From: Desulfofundulus luciae
Lineage (GTDB): Bacteria; Bacillota; Desulfotomaculia; Desulfotomaculales; Desulfovirgulaceae
DNA length: 64,000 nt
Direction: 5' to 3'
Assembly (NCBI RefSeq): GCF_030813795.1
Contig: NZ_JAUSUX010000013.1
Span: 1 to 64,000, forward strand
Below are positions 54,869 to 63,356 of this stretch, piece by piece (the stretch's first letter is position 1; the number at the start of each line of letters is the position of its first letter). Under the pieces are notes generated by a model. It was not told the DNA's origin, did no database searches, and saw only the letters and a program-made list of their open reading frames with translations. The position numbers and the translations under genes are program-made.

Positions 54869-55303
54869 TTATTGAGAATTCGGGATATTTTTAGCCGGAA
54901 GCATCAACTGATCAATTTCCAGATCAACTCTGCTGAATTCCGGATCCCGGTGCACCAGCGTAGCAGCTTTTTTCCTTGCCAGGCCAGCAATAAAAGCATC
55001 AGCCACGCTTAACCCGCCCTTTGCTTTTATTTGTGCGGCCAACCAGAGCAACTCCTCGTCAGGCCAGACTTCTTCCAGTGGCAATTCCCTTAGCTGGAGA
55101 ACCAGTTTTGTTGCCTCATCCAGATTCTCCCTGGACATGACCAGATAAGCAATCTCAAAAATACTCATGAACGAAATATAAACAATTGCCTTACCTGAGG
55201 AAGCTTGTACAAATACCTCTTCGATCAGGTCAGCTCCTGCTTCATCCTGGTAATAGGTCAACAGGGCACTGGTGTCCAGCACGTATTTTTTGATGTCACT
55301 CAT
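54869..55303 (-). CDS. vapC: PIN-domain toxin (VapC type)
   Basis: 144 residues. PIN ribonuclease with the metal-binding acids in YVLDTSALLTYYQDE, FEIAYLVMS and GLSVADAFIAGLARKKAATLVHRDPEF. Probable tRNA- or RNA-cleaving toxin of a type II pair. It overlaps the AbrB-like antitoxin by 8 bases. Its 3' end abuts the broken EAL gene, so the module may have inserted there. Confidence 0.9.
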   Translation of the reverse strand: MSDIKKYVLDTSALLTYYQDEAGADLIEEVFVQASSGKAIVYISFMSIFEIAYLVMSRENLDEATKLVLQLRELPLEEVWPDEELLWLAAQIKAKGGLSVADAFIAGLARKKAATLVHRDPEFSRVDLEIDQLMLPAKNIPNSQ

Positions 55304-55544
55304 TTACTTTCCGTTCCTTTTCCCGGTACTTCATCAGTAAACCGAGCAAATCCTTTCCCTTTCCAGCACCCCGGAAAAGTTTACCCGGTTCAGCTGGCAA
55401 AGGAATTATTTTTATCTCCCCGCCCTGGTCGATCCAGGCTATGCGCGTCCCTTCCCGGATATTATAGCGTTCCCTAATCCCGGCTGGAATAACGGTCTGG
55501 TAACGGTGACTGACAGTGGTTTTAATGATATTTCTTGTGCTCAA
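55296..55544 (-). CDS. vapB: AbrB-fold antitoxin (VapB type)
   Basis: 82 residues from TTG 55544 (GGGAGGTG site). A swapped-hairpin AbrB/MazE domain (SHRYQTVIPAGIRERYNIREGTRIAWI) at the N-terminus binds DNA, and the C-terminal 40 residues likely bind the toxin. The order antitoxin-toxin with overlap is standard. Confidence 0.88.
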   Translation of the reverse strand: MSTRNIIKTTVSHRYQTVIPAGIRERYNIREGTRIAWIDQGGEIKIIPLPAEPGKLFRGAGKGKDLLGLLMKYREKERKVNE

Positions 55545-55656
55545 ACAACACACCTCCCATTTCTTACAGTATACAAGACGTATATTCCTATTACAAGACA
55601 GAATGCATCCAAAACCTGAAAGTAAACCCACATCTTATGTTGTAGATCCAGGTTGG

Positions 55657-56070
55657 TTATTCCCCCAGCACTTTAATAATGACCCTTTTCCGCCGGCGGC
55701 CATCGAATTCAGCATAATAAACCTGCTGCCAGGGGCCCAGGTCAAGTCTTCCGCCGGTCACCGGGAGGATCACCTGGTGGTGGACCAGGATGCTCTTCAA
55801 ATGGGCGTCGCCGTTGTCCTCCCCGGTGCGGTGGTGCAGGTAATCCGGACCAAAGGGGGCCAGCTTCTCCAGCATATTGTCTATGTCCTGGATAATCCCC
55901 TCCTCGGCATCATTGACATAGACCCCGGCGGTAATGTGCATGGCCGAGACCAGCACCAGCCCCTCCTTAATACCGGACTTTTTTACCGCCTCCTCCACCT
56001 GAGAGGTTATATTGATGTACTCCCTCCGGCGGGCAGTGTTGAACCAGAGGTACTCGGTGTAAGACTTCAT
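55657..56070 (-). CDS. YjbQ family protein (UPF0047)
   Basis: 137 residues. Family motifs: [21 protein letters not shown]-like segment [36 protein letters not shown] and [22 protein letters not shown]. The family is conserved across bacteria and archaea and has been linked to thiamin-phosphate synthase-like activity, but the role is unsettled. Start ATG with AGGGAG site. Confidence 0.9.
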   Translation of the reverse strand: MKSYTEYLWFNTARRREYINITSQVEEAVKKSGIKEGLVLVSAMHITAGVYVNDAEEGIIQDIDNMLEKLAPFGPDYLHHRTGEDNGDAHLKSILVHHQVILPVTGGRLDLGPWQQVYYAEFDGRRRKRVIIKVLGE

Positions 56071-56330
56071 TGTAACAGCTCCCTAAGGAAATTTTTTTGT
56101 TCCGCAAATTAAACGGGAAATTAAAGGTGGCATCCAATGTGGAAATGGGGACAAAGAACCAATGCCAGTGCTGGCGAGAAGTTTGGTAAGCATGACACAC
56201 CTCCGATGAACAATCAATTTTTTTCCCGCAGATGCTCTTTCCTGATCAGAGGCCTGTTTTGTGTTCCACGCCCGTTACAAGGATTGTCACGCTTTACAAT
56301 TTTAGGGCTGACAGGGTGCTGGCGTTAACC
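56071..56330. other. Intergenic region
   Basis: 260 bases between the YjbQ and YkgJ genes. No gene or clear terminator seen. Promoter of the leftward YjbQ gene presumably lies here. Confidence 0.35.
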
Positions 56331-56861
56331 TTACGTCGGCATTCTTCCGGGTCTGGTCCTTTTCTTCCAGCCCAACTCTTTCTTCAGTTCCTCGTAAACA
56401 TGAAATACAATTGGACAGACGGCATAATTATCAATTACCCTAATTAACCGGAAAACAAAACCCTTTTTGTGCAAGTGAGGATAACTCCTGCAATCACCGG
56501 GACGGTATGAATATTGCGTACACAGATTGTCCTTTAGAAACGGGCAGGGTTTCTGGTTGAAAACATAGTCGTTTTCAACTTTTTTCAAGTATTTCTCTAT
56601 AAATTCGGAAACCGGAATACCCGTCCCTTGAGATAACCTCGTGATATCTTTATCGTGCAGAACTGGACTGCATTCCCGGCAACAGTTGGCGCACTGTTTG
56701 CAGTCAACCTGCGAGGAAATATCTTTATACAACCTGTGCACCAGGGAATCCACTTCTTCACCCGCAATCCTGGTCTTTAAAAAGGAACGGAATTCCCAGT
56801 TTTCATCTTCTTTCTGCGCGGCTATTAATTTAAGCTTTTCCGGCGCAATTTCAATAACCAT
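56331..56861 (-). CDS. YkgJ-family cysteine-cluster protein
   Basis: 176 residues. Zinc/iron-sulfur cysteine cluster protein: CKQCANCCRECSPVL near residue 55, then NQKPCPFLKDNLCTQYSYRPGDCRSYPH, the conserved CxxCC ... C(x)6-8C pattern. Function unknown in the family (some members oxidise or assist protein modification). Start ATG has a GAGGTGAG site. A 40-base stretch of its 5' end is repeated at 59697-59736. Confidence 0.88.
   Translation of the reverse strand: MVIEIAPEKLKLIAAQKEDENWEFRSFLKTRIAGEEVDSLVHRLYKDISSQVDCKQCANCCRECSPVLHDKDITRLSQGTGIPVSEFIEKYLKKVENDYVFNQKPCPFLKDNLCTQYSYRPGDCRSYPHLHKKGFVFRLIRVIDNYAVCPIVFHVYEELKKELGWKKRTRPGRMPT
56812..56851. repeat. Direct repeat, copy A (5' end of ykgJ-like gene)
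   Basis: About 40 bases, 56812-56851, are nearly identical (three mismatches) and in the same orientation to 59697-59736. They flank 2.85 kb holding the DUF234 ATPase and MntA-HepT genes. Confidence 0.7.
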
Positions 56862-56922
56862 AATTGGCTCACCTCAGCGGAAAGAATGCCTTTTAGAAAA
56901 CTTAATCACAGCGAATAAACGT

Positions 56923-58344
56923 TCACAAATCGCCTGCACCATGGAACTTACTGGCTTCAATAAGCAGCAGGTCGTGTCGTTCCGCCGCCATCTCACGCAG
57001 CTCTTCAGTGAAACCATTCCGGGCAAACAGGGCGTAATACACATGCGGCGGCCGCTGAAAATGGGGCAGCACGGCTTTGGCCTTTTGCTGGAGTTCGGAG
57101 AGTACATTCGCCCCTACCGGTTTTGCCCACCACTTGCACTCGCCCACCATAATGGCCGCTTCATCCTCACTGATGGCCAGCAGGTCCAGTTCGTTCTGCC
57201 CGTCCCACCAGGAGCCCAGTCGGTGGGGATAAAAGGGAAGTTTCCCCCGCCGCCCTAAAAGGCGCAAATGCTGCCGGCAAACCTCTTCAAAGGCCGGGCC
57301 AACAAACTCCGGAAAATGGGGCTTGATCCTGGTTTCCAGCACCCTCTCCGCTTTTCCCTCCTCCAGGTCGCTGCGGTTGGGGTAAACGAAGCGAAACCAG
57401 AAGCGCAGAAATTGATCCTGTAACCGGTAAATACCCCGGCGGCTTTTCTGCGGCTGCTTTTCCGTCACCGGCACCAGACGCTGGATTAAACCCATGTCCC
57501 TTAATATGTCCAGGTAACGGGAAGCGGCGCTGCGGTCGCGCAGGCCTGCCGCCTGGGTGATTTCATTCAGGCGGGTTTTGCCGTGGGCAATGGCCCTGAG
57601 CACGGCAAAATAATTGGCCGGCTCCCGCAGTTCCTGCATGAGAAGAAAACGCGGTTCTTCATAGAGGAAGGTGCCCCGGCGCAGCACCCGGCGGGCAATG
57701 CCGGCAAAAAGATCATCTTCATCCATAAATTCCAGCAGGTATGCCGGCACTCCACCGAGCACGGCGTAGGCTTCCACCTGCCAGATAGGATCCCTCCCCG
57801 GGAAAAAGCCCGCCATATCGTGAAAGTGCAGGGGCTCAATCAGGTATTGCCCGGTGCGCCTGCCGTAGAGAGCGCTCTTATATCCCAGAACCTCCCTCTC
57901 CATCACTCCTACATAGGAACCGCACAAAATACACAATATCCCGGTATTCCTCAATTCCTCGTCCCAGACTTTCTGCAGAATGGAAGGTATGGCCGGATTG
58001 GTCTCCATAAGGTAGGGGAATTCATCCAGCACCACAATAAGCCGCTCCTGGCGGGCCAGCCCGCCCATAAAACGGAAGGCAGCTTCCCAGGAAGGAAAGG
58101 AAAAACCCGTTTCTGCCTGTCCGTAGGCCTGCTCCCACAGCCGCTGCGAAAAAGCGGCCAGCTGCTCCCGGTCGGGCGCCAGGTCGGCCACAAAAAAGAC
58201 GTGTCTCTTCTCCCGGCAAAAAACCCTGAGCAGTTCCGTTTTCCCCACCCGCCGGCGGCCGTATAACACCAGCAGCCCGGCACGACAGCTTCCATAAGCT
58301 TCCTCCAGCCAGTGTAGTTCAGCTTTGCGGTTCACAAAAGTCAC
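56923..58344 (-). CDS. DUF234-type AAA ATPase (archaeal-like ATPase)
   Basis: 473 residues from GTG 58344 (GAGGTG site). The N-terminal ATPase has Walker A YGRRRVGKTELLRVF and Walker B LIVVLDEFPYL. A winged-helix segment lies in the middle (ITQAAGLRDRSAASRYLDILRDMGLI). The C-terminal DUF234 part is nuclease-like: VGPAFEEVCRQHL, then ELDLLAISEDEAAIMVGECKWW, a PD-(D/E)xK arrangement. Common in archaea and anaerobic bacteria, frequently in accessory regions, role unknown. Transcribed divergently from the MntA-HepT-like gene. Confidence 0.9.
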   Translation of the reverse strand: MTFVNRKAELHWLEEAYGSCRAGLLVLYGRRRVGKTELLRVFCREKRHVFFVADLAPDREQLAAFSQRLWEQAYGQAETGFSFPSWEAAFRFMGGLARQERLIVVLDEFPYLMETNPAIPSILQKVWDEELRNTGILCILCGSYVGVMEREVLGYKSALYGRRTGQYLIEPLHFHDMAGFFPGRDPIWQVEAYAVLGGVPAYLLEFMDEDDLFAGIARRVLRRGTFLYEEPRFLLMQELREPANYFAVLRAIAHGKTRLNEITQAAGLRDRSAASRYLDILRDMGLIQRLVPVTEKQPQKSRRGIYRLQDQFLRFWFRFVYPNRSDLEEGKAERVLETRIKPHFPEFVGPAFEEVCRQHLRLLGRRGKLPFYPHRLGSWWDGQNELDLLAISEDEAAIMVGECKWWAKPVGANVLSELQQKAKAVLPHFQRPPHVYYALFARNGFTEELREMAAERHDLLLIEASKFHGAGDL

Positions 58345-58381
58345 AGCAGCACCTCATTGCTAATATAACTTGATTATGATA

Positions 58382-58396
58382 TGATTAGTCTAATCA
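58382..58396. promoter_or_regulatory. Palindromic operator-like site
   Basis: TGATTAGTCTAATCA, a perfect 7-bp inverted repeat about one centre base, in an AT-rich intergenic region (58345-58592) between the divergent DUF234 and MntA-HepT-like genes. It may bind a dimeric regulator. Not assigned. Confidence 0.4.
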
Positions 58397-58592
58397 AGAT
58401 TATACTAAATAAAATAACCGGACTCAATCCCGGATGCAATTAGCAACAAATAAAATAAACAACCGGTAATCATCACCCGTCGCTCGAAGGAAAAGGCTAT
58501 CAGTCACCGAAGCCATTTGCAAGGTTCGTTTACCCCGGAGGGGCACTCCCATTTACCTGCACTGTTTTACCTGCACCCGGGGAGGAATAAAA

Positions 58593-59363
58593 ATGCTTCT
58601 CGAGAGCGAAAAAATTATCAGTGAAATTAAACGCCATGTCCAGGACCGGCCACAGGTGGCCGTGGCCTATTTGATGGGGTCTTATGCCGGGGGCACGGCC
58701 ACCCCTCTGAGTGATGTGGATGTGGGCATCGGCCTTTACCCCTCCCTGTGCCCGAACACAGACGACGCCCTGGACCTGGCAGCGGCACTGGAATCCTCCC
58801 TGACGGAGGCGCTTTTTCCCGGTTATGACGCCGAACCCTGGGCGGAATGGCTCTTCACCCCGGTGGAAGTGGTGGTGCTGAACGCACCCCACACCCTTTC
58901 TTCCCTCCCCTGGATGCTGGCCGGCGCCCTGCCGGTCCACACCCCGGACCATTCCTTTAAAGTGGAACTGGAAAAGCTGGCTTTCCGGCGCGGCTGCCCT
59001 ACGCCGGAGGAGGCCACCATTGCCGCCTGGCGGCTAAAGGCAACCTGGATCGTCCGCACCGCCCGGGGCCAGGTTTTTGCCTCCTATGAGGGCATTCTGC
59101 GCACCTGCCTGAACCTGGCCCACCGGGCGGTGGTCAGGCTGGGGCTACCCGTACCGGAAGAACGGCAACAGCTGCCCCTGGTACTGTACCGGGCCGGCAT
59201 CATTACCCGGCGGGCGGCTTCCTTTATCACAGAAGCCATCAATATACTGTGCCACGACCGTGTAAACTTCCAGGCGTGGGAATACCTGCACCATCACCTC
59301 CACCTGCTGGCTGACTATGCCCTGCAGGTGGAAGACGCCCTGGAAAGGACCGTGAAGCAGTAG
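58593..59363 (+). CDS. Nucleotidyltransferase fused to HEPN/DUF86 domain (MntA-HepT-like)
   Basis: 256 residues. The N-terminal minimal nucleotidyltransferase has GSYAGGTATPLSDVDVG (GSxxxG and DxD). The C-terminal DUF86/HepT region resembles the HEPN toxin (GIITRRAASFITEAINILCHDRVNFQAWEYLHHHLHLLADYALQ). In separate HepT/MntA pairs the antitoxin AMPylates the toxin. Here both are on one chain. The toxin's RNxxxH RNase motif reads AINILCH, so the catalytic arginine is lost and the HEPN part is probably inactive as a ribonuclease. GGGGAGG site before ATG. No neighbouring partner. Confidence 0.8.
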   Translation: MLLESEKIISEIKRHVQDRPQVAVAYLMGSYAGGTATPLSDVDVGIGLYPSLCPNTDDALDLAAALESSLTEALFPGYDAEPWAEWLFTPVEVVVLNAPHTLSSLPWMLAGALPVHTPDHSFKVELEKLAFRRGCPTPEEATIAAWRLKATWIVRTARGQVFASYEGILRTCLNLAHRAVVRLGLPVPEERQQLPLVLYRAGIITRRAASFITEAINILCHDRVNFQAWEYLHHHLHLLADYALQVEDALERTVKQ

Positions 59364-59480
59364 CAGCGACCGGCGAAATAGAGCCTTGCGGCGCCACCCA
59401 GAACCTGCAACCCGGTCTCTGCCCGTAACAGTGGGATCCTGCCCTAAGGGAACGGCTTGACATAGCTCGATGAAGGACAT

Positions 59481-59666
59481 ATGCTGGCTGTTGGTAAGCG
59501 CTGTCCAGGCTTTACAAGACATGGCAGAAAAAACATTGATTTTGTAGATGCCTACCTCGCCGCTCTGGCCAAACAACACGAAGAAAGTGTCTGTTCTTTT
59601 GATAGTGATTTCGAAAAGTTAAACGTAAATCTGGTCAAACCCCCGGGATATCCGCAGGAGAAATAA
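59481..59666 (+). pseudogene. C-terminal fragment of a PIN-domain toxin gene
   Basis: Codons from about 59535 read NIDFVDAYLAALAKQHEESVCSFDSDFEKLNVNLVKPPG, the last third of a VapC-like PIN domain (conserved DFxDA and SFDxDF). The upstream codons do not match. The N-terminal half is missing, so this is a remnant. Confidence 0.6.
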
Positions 59667-59696
59667 CACCGAATAGCCTAGTCATATCTGACGAAA

Positions 59697-59736
59697 TTCT
59701 GTGCGGCTATCAATTTAAGCTTTTCCAGCGCAATTT
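59697..59736. repeat. Direct repeat, copy B (fragment of ykgJ-like 5' end)
   Basis: On the minus strand it encodes IALEKLKLIAAQ, matching IAPEKLKLIAAQ of the YkgJ-family protein at 56331-56861, but no gene continues. It is a leftover of a duplication or recombination. Confidence 0.6.
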
Positions 59737-59770
59737 ATTATGCGACGGAGGTTTTTGCAGGGAAATCATA

Positions 59771-60646
59771 TTATTTCTCTGTCCATATAGGAAGATGTCT
59801 ACCGATATAACCAATCAGAAAATGTTCATTTTCCTTATCGGGTGGGTAAAAATAGATGCGGAGGTTCACCTTTCCCTTAATTTTGCTGTGCCAGCTAAAT
59901 ACCCTTTTTTTACCATCCGGACATTTAAAGGTCCGAAGATGGCCATAATGTTTTAAGGTAATTTCTGATTCCTGCGAAGCTTCTATACCCATCTGGGTAT
60001 AATTTGGCGCTTTGATTTCACCAGATCTAATTGACTTCATGTATTTGTTCATGCACTCAAGATGGCGGATGATATTTCGAAGTACCAAAGGAGAATAATT
60101 TGAGCTTTGCAATTGACTTTTAACTTCCTCACAAAAAGTAATTTCAGGAAAAAGAGCGTCACGACTATGCCATAAATTTTCCCATGAATTCAAGTTTTGC
60201 CGTAAAAAATTTCTCACGAAGGAATCTGCTTGATCAGGGTTGCACAGATTAATTATATCTGCTTCCTGCCGTTCGTCACCTTTCAGACAACAGAATACAT
60301 TTATTATTTCGGAAGCAAATTGTGGCGCTCCTTTTAAGCTTGCTAGAATACCATCGAAGAAGAATGCCGCAGCTACAGAAGTCCAGGAAACATCCAGGAT
60401 GTTTTCATTTTGTAGATAACATTTATGTTCATTAAACGACTGACCAAACAGATATTCAATATATGGTCCTTTAGTCGTTATTATCTGGAAATAATTTCGT
60501 ACTGCCTGGTCAATATTTCGATCGTAGATATAATCACGTACAGAATATTGAGGTCCAATTTCCCTTTTCCACAGGATATTGGAAGTAGCAATTGGTTCGT
60601 TAGAAATTGTTTGTAAAATTTTTAATACCTTTAACATATCACTCAT
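59771..60646 (-). CDS. Unknown protein, third gene of a putative defence operon
   Basis: 291 residues from ATG 60646 (AGGGAG site); a GTG at 60715 directly after the upstream stop would add 23. Not recognised. The N-terminal two thirds are helical. The C-terminal 50 residues (FKCPDGKKRVFSWHSKIKGK, then NLRIYFYP and IGYIGRHLP) look like the beta-sheet end of RelE/HigB-type or related nuclease folds ('RIYF ... GYIGKHL'). AT-rich compared with neighbours, like the next two genes, suggesting joint acquisition. Possible effector. Confidence 0.6.
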   Translation of the reverse strand: MSDMLKVLKILQTISNEPIATSNILWKREIGPQYSVRDYIYDRNIDQAVRNYFQIITTKGPYIEYLFGQSFNEHKCYLQNENILDVSWTSVAAAFFFDGILASLKGAPQFASEIINVFCCLKGDERQEADIINLCNPDQADSFVRNFLRQNLNSWENLWHSRDALFPEITFCEEVKSQLQSSNYSPLVLRNIIRHLECMNKYMKSIRSGEIKAPNYTQMGIEASQESEITLKHYGHLRTFKCPDGKKRVFSWHSKIKGKVNLRIYFYPPDKENEHFLIGYIGRHLPIWTEK

Positions 60647-60715
60647 TAATTTTGCTCCCTGATATTTATTAGAAGCCTGTCCACAAAAAGATAGTTCGTT
60701 TAAAAATATATTCAC

Positions 60716-61807
60716 CTAAATCAACTCCCCAAGATCCTTTTCTGCCTGGTCAAAAAATCCATCAGGCCATATATCTATTCTTCCGTCGGCATCTATTGCA
60801 GGACGGACGATATTATAATCCCGCTCAAAAAAGTTAATTGAAACGTACTTTTCATTAATGTAACCTTTTTTTACCGCTATCCTGACCCCATTCAACAGAT
60901 GATCGCTGTGTGTTTCCAGGATTACCTGGACGCCCGCTGCCGCCAGTTTGCTTAAAAAAATACCCATCCGGGATTGTGCATGGGGATGTAAATGCGCTTC
61001 CGGATTTTCCACGATCAGCAGATTACCCTTTTCCGCCATGAGCCCTGCAACAATTATGGGCAAACAATATGAAATACCGAAGCCGATGCTTGTCGGTCTC
61101 AAATAATCTGTATTTCTTTCAGAATCGCGAAAGCTTACCTGCAAGATATCGGCTTGCGTAATCCGCGCAGGGTTGATCATTATCCCTCCCGGTAGCATAT
61201 CTTTAAGCCATTCTTCCACCTGAAATAATAGCTCGATTGAACGATCTTCCGGTGAATGTTTTAATTGCGGCAACTTAATCTTTTTGTTTCCAAACTGATG
61301 CAGGCAATGAGCAGTATATTCCCCTCGAATTCCAACGTGCATGGCTTCCAGAGAATCTTCACTGACCGGATAAACCAACTGTGGTCCCATTCTTTCGGCT
61401 CCAAGATAAAAAAATCTGTCTGCAAAAAGTGTGTTCGAAGGGAGATCGGACGGGCTTTCCATTAATTTCATCGAAAGGGCATCAGGTTCTTCCCGGCAAT
61501 AAGCTAATTTGCAGGTAAAAACACGACCGAGCAGATCAGAAAAAGCAATCGATATCTGGATGTTATCTTCTTCCGCCCATTGGCAAAAAAGATCCCTCGC
61601 AGTTCCCATATGAACAAGAGAACCGTTAAGCGGCAAGTCTGGTTTCGCAAAATTACTCGTCATTGCCGATTGCCTTAAAAATAATAAGGCTTGAATAACG
61701 GTCGATTTCCCGGTATTATTGGTTCCGCAGAGAATACTTAACGGTGCAAACTGGACAGTCTGATCAAGAAAACACTTAAACCGCTGTAGCCGGATATAAG
61801 CAATCAA
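60716..61807 (-). CDS. AAA-type ATPase of the DUF3696 / SMC-like family
   Basis: 363 residues. Walker A GTNNTGKSTVIQALLFLRQS near residue 31, typical of AAA_15/AAA_21 proteins. PTSIGFGISYCLPIIVAGLMAEKGNLLIVENPEAHLHPHAQS carries the ABC-type signature and Walker B, and VILETHSDHLLNGVRI the H-loop. A DUF3696-like C-terminus ends DGFFDQAEKDLGEL. The family occurs in defence islands next to DUF262 proteins. TTG start overlaps the stop of the DUF262 gene (TTGA). Confidence 0.87.
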   Translation of the reverse strand: MIAYIRLQRFKCFLDQTVQFAPLSILCGTNNTGKSTVIQALLFLRQSAMTSNFAKPDLPLNGSLVHMGTARDLFCQWAEEDNIQISIAFSDLLGRVFTCKLAYCREEPDALSMKLMESPSDLPSNTLFADRFFYLGAERMGPQLVYPVSEDSLEAMHVGIRGEYTAHCLHQFGNKKIKLPQLKHSPEDRSIELLFQVEEWLKDMLPGGIMINPARITQADILQVSFRDSERNTDYLRPTSIGFGISYCLPIIVAGLMAEKGNLLIVENPEAHLHPHAQSRMGIFLSKLAAAGVQVILETHSDHLLNGVRIAVKKGYINEKYVSINFFERDYNIVRPAIDADGRIDIWPDGFFDQAEKDLGELI

Positions 61808-62928
61808 TTGATCCCCTCCCTGATAATCTTTTCAATAACTTCGAAGCGTTTATGCACTTTTTTAACTTCACCTGTACCCTGAGAGATAGAGTTGACAAAT
61901 TCCGGGTCATTATTCATGTAATAAATAAATCTTTCCTTAATCTTTTCCTTATTTTTTACCAAAACATCCAGAGGATATTTTTGAAGGCAGACTGACCAGG
62001 CTTCGAACAACGCTTTATTAATCGGATTACGTGCACGTTGATCTCTACCTTTCGGCTTTCTGAAGGCATTTTTTCCGAAGACCGCTTCTGCCTTAATCAT
62101 CGCGTCTTTAAAAGCTTTCGATATTTGCGCAAGTTCATTATCCGACATCTGGTTAATTTTAACCATTGTATCACCAAGAAAATAATCAAAGTCACGCTTT
62201 TGATATTCATAATAAGGAGTCAGATAAAAAGCAAAAAAACGAATGACGCACTCCCGGTCATCCATCCGAGCAGGCGATACAGAATTGCTCGTAGCTTTTC
62301 GAAATTCCAGAGAAGATGCCAGTTCTTTCAGTAATTCCGTTGATTTACCCCGGTACAAACAATGACGAATTTCCTGAGCATTAAGAAACACTCCGCCGGT
62401 ATTGATTCTCCTGAAAATAGTAAACTTTGCCTCAGGAGGAGTCTCCGGTCTGATAATGTACAGAAAAAGAGGCGTTTCCTCAATCCTTCTTTGATAGCTC
62501 CGCGGCAACTGACTAAATTTCTTATCTTTTAGTTCTTCAAGAAATTCCAGTCCCTGGAGGGCAAATTTTTCCTCATTGACATAACGATGCAAAGTAGATA
62601 AACGCTGCAACCCGTCAATAATTAACCATTCATCATCGTTGGTAGCGTCCATATAAAAACTGGGTAAAGGAATCCGGATTAAGATTGATTCAATAAGCCT
62701 GCTTTGCCGGGTTTCATCCCAAACCAGGTTCCTTTGAAAATCAGGTTCGAGGTTAATTTCTTTGTTACTTATCTTCCGCAATACTTGAAATACAGTCATC
62801 TCCTGGCGAACCACATTAATCCGGCCCGGGTCATAAGGTTGTTTTATACTCTCCGAACCAATAATATCCTCTTTTTCAACACCGGTATCGTTTATTCTTT
62901 GCTCCATATTTTCATCACTCACTATCAT
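61804..62928 (-). CDS. DUF262-domain protein (GmrS-like)
   Basis: 374 residues from ATG 62928 (GGAGG site). DUF262 fold with the ParB-like motif WLIIDGLQRLSTLHRY, preceded by INLEPDFQRNLVWDETRQSRLIESIL, and FTIFRRINTGG. DUF262 occurs in type IV modification-dependent GmrSD nucleases and in other anti-phage systems as a nucleotide-hydrolysing domain. No DUF1524 HNH domain is present. It heads a three-gene operon with an AAA ATPase and an unknown protein. Confidence 0.88.
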   Translation of the reverse strand: MIVSDENMEQRINDTGVEKEDIIGSESIKQPYDPGRINVVRQEMTVFQVLRKISNKEINLEPDFQRNLVWDETRQSRLIESILIRIPLPSFYMDATNDDEWLIIDGLQRLSTLHRYVNEEKFALQGLEFLEELKDKKFSQLPRSYQRRIEETPLFLYIIRPETPPEAKFTIFRRINTGGVFLNAQEIRHCLYRGKSTELLKELASSLEFRKATSNSVSPARMDDRECVIRFFAFYLTPYYEYQKRDFDYFLGDTMVKINQMSDNELAQISKAFKDAMIKAEAVFGKNAFRKPKGRDQRARNPINKALFEAWSVCLQKYPLDVLVKNKEKIKERFIYYMNNDPEFVNSISQGTGEVKKVHKRFEVIEKIIREGIN

Positions 62929-63029
62929 AATTGACCTCCGGCACCTTTGCTTTTCTCCGACGATGCTCACTGTTTTCAGACCAGAATACAGGCAAACCGG
63001 TTTCTTTCGGTAAAGATCTTACCACATCT

Positions 63030-63315
63030 TTAAGAAACAGGAAAAGTATTTTCTGGCCGAATCCAAAGATGAAATTGAGCTTACCCTTTTTGAGCAGGTA
63101 AAAATCTGTTCAACCTGGAGGTAGATCTGGTGTTCTGGGGCACACCTATTTTCTAAGGAAAAGGGCCAAAGGGCCTGACCGAAAAGGGTTAATCCAAAGA
63201 TCACTGCTCCCTCGGACCGGATCCAGATCCTGGTCGGGATGCTGATGGCCAAAGAGGAAATCCCGGTAGCCACAAAGTTTTCCCGTGGACACCGCCAACA
63301 TCAAGCCCTTTAAAT
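63030..63315 (+). mobile_element. Degenerate transposase fragment (IS1634-like)
   Basis: Reading on the plus strand across frameshifts: FLAESKDEIELTLFEQVK, then GLTEKG followed by a stop and SKDH, then QILVGMLMAKEEIPVATK and VDTANIKPF. This order matches the 'HSKDKRPD...QVLVGLLVDKEGIP...FPGNT.D' segment of IS4-group transposases. No terminal repeats were found. Immobile remnant. Confidence 0.55.
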
Positions 63316-63356
63316 AAGCGCTCCGGGATACCAGAAACGCTTATTAAGCCCAAGAA

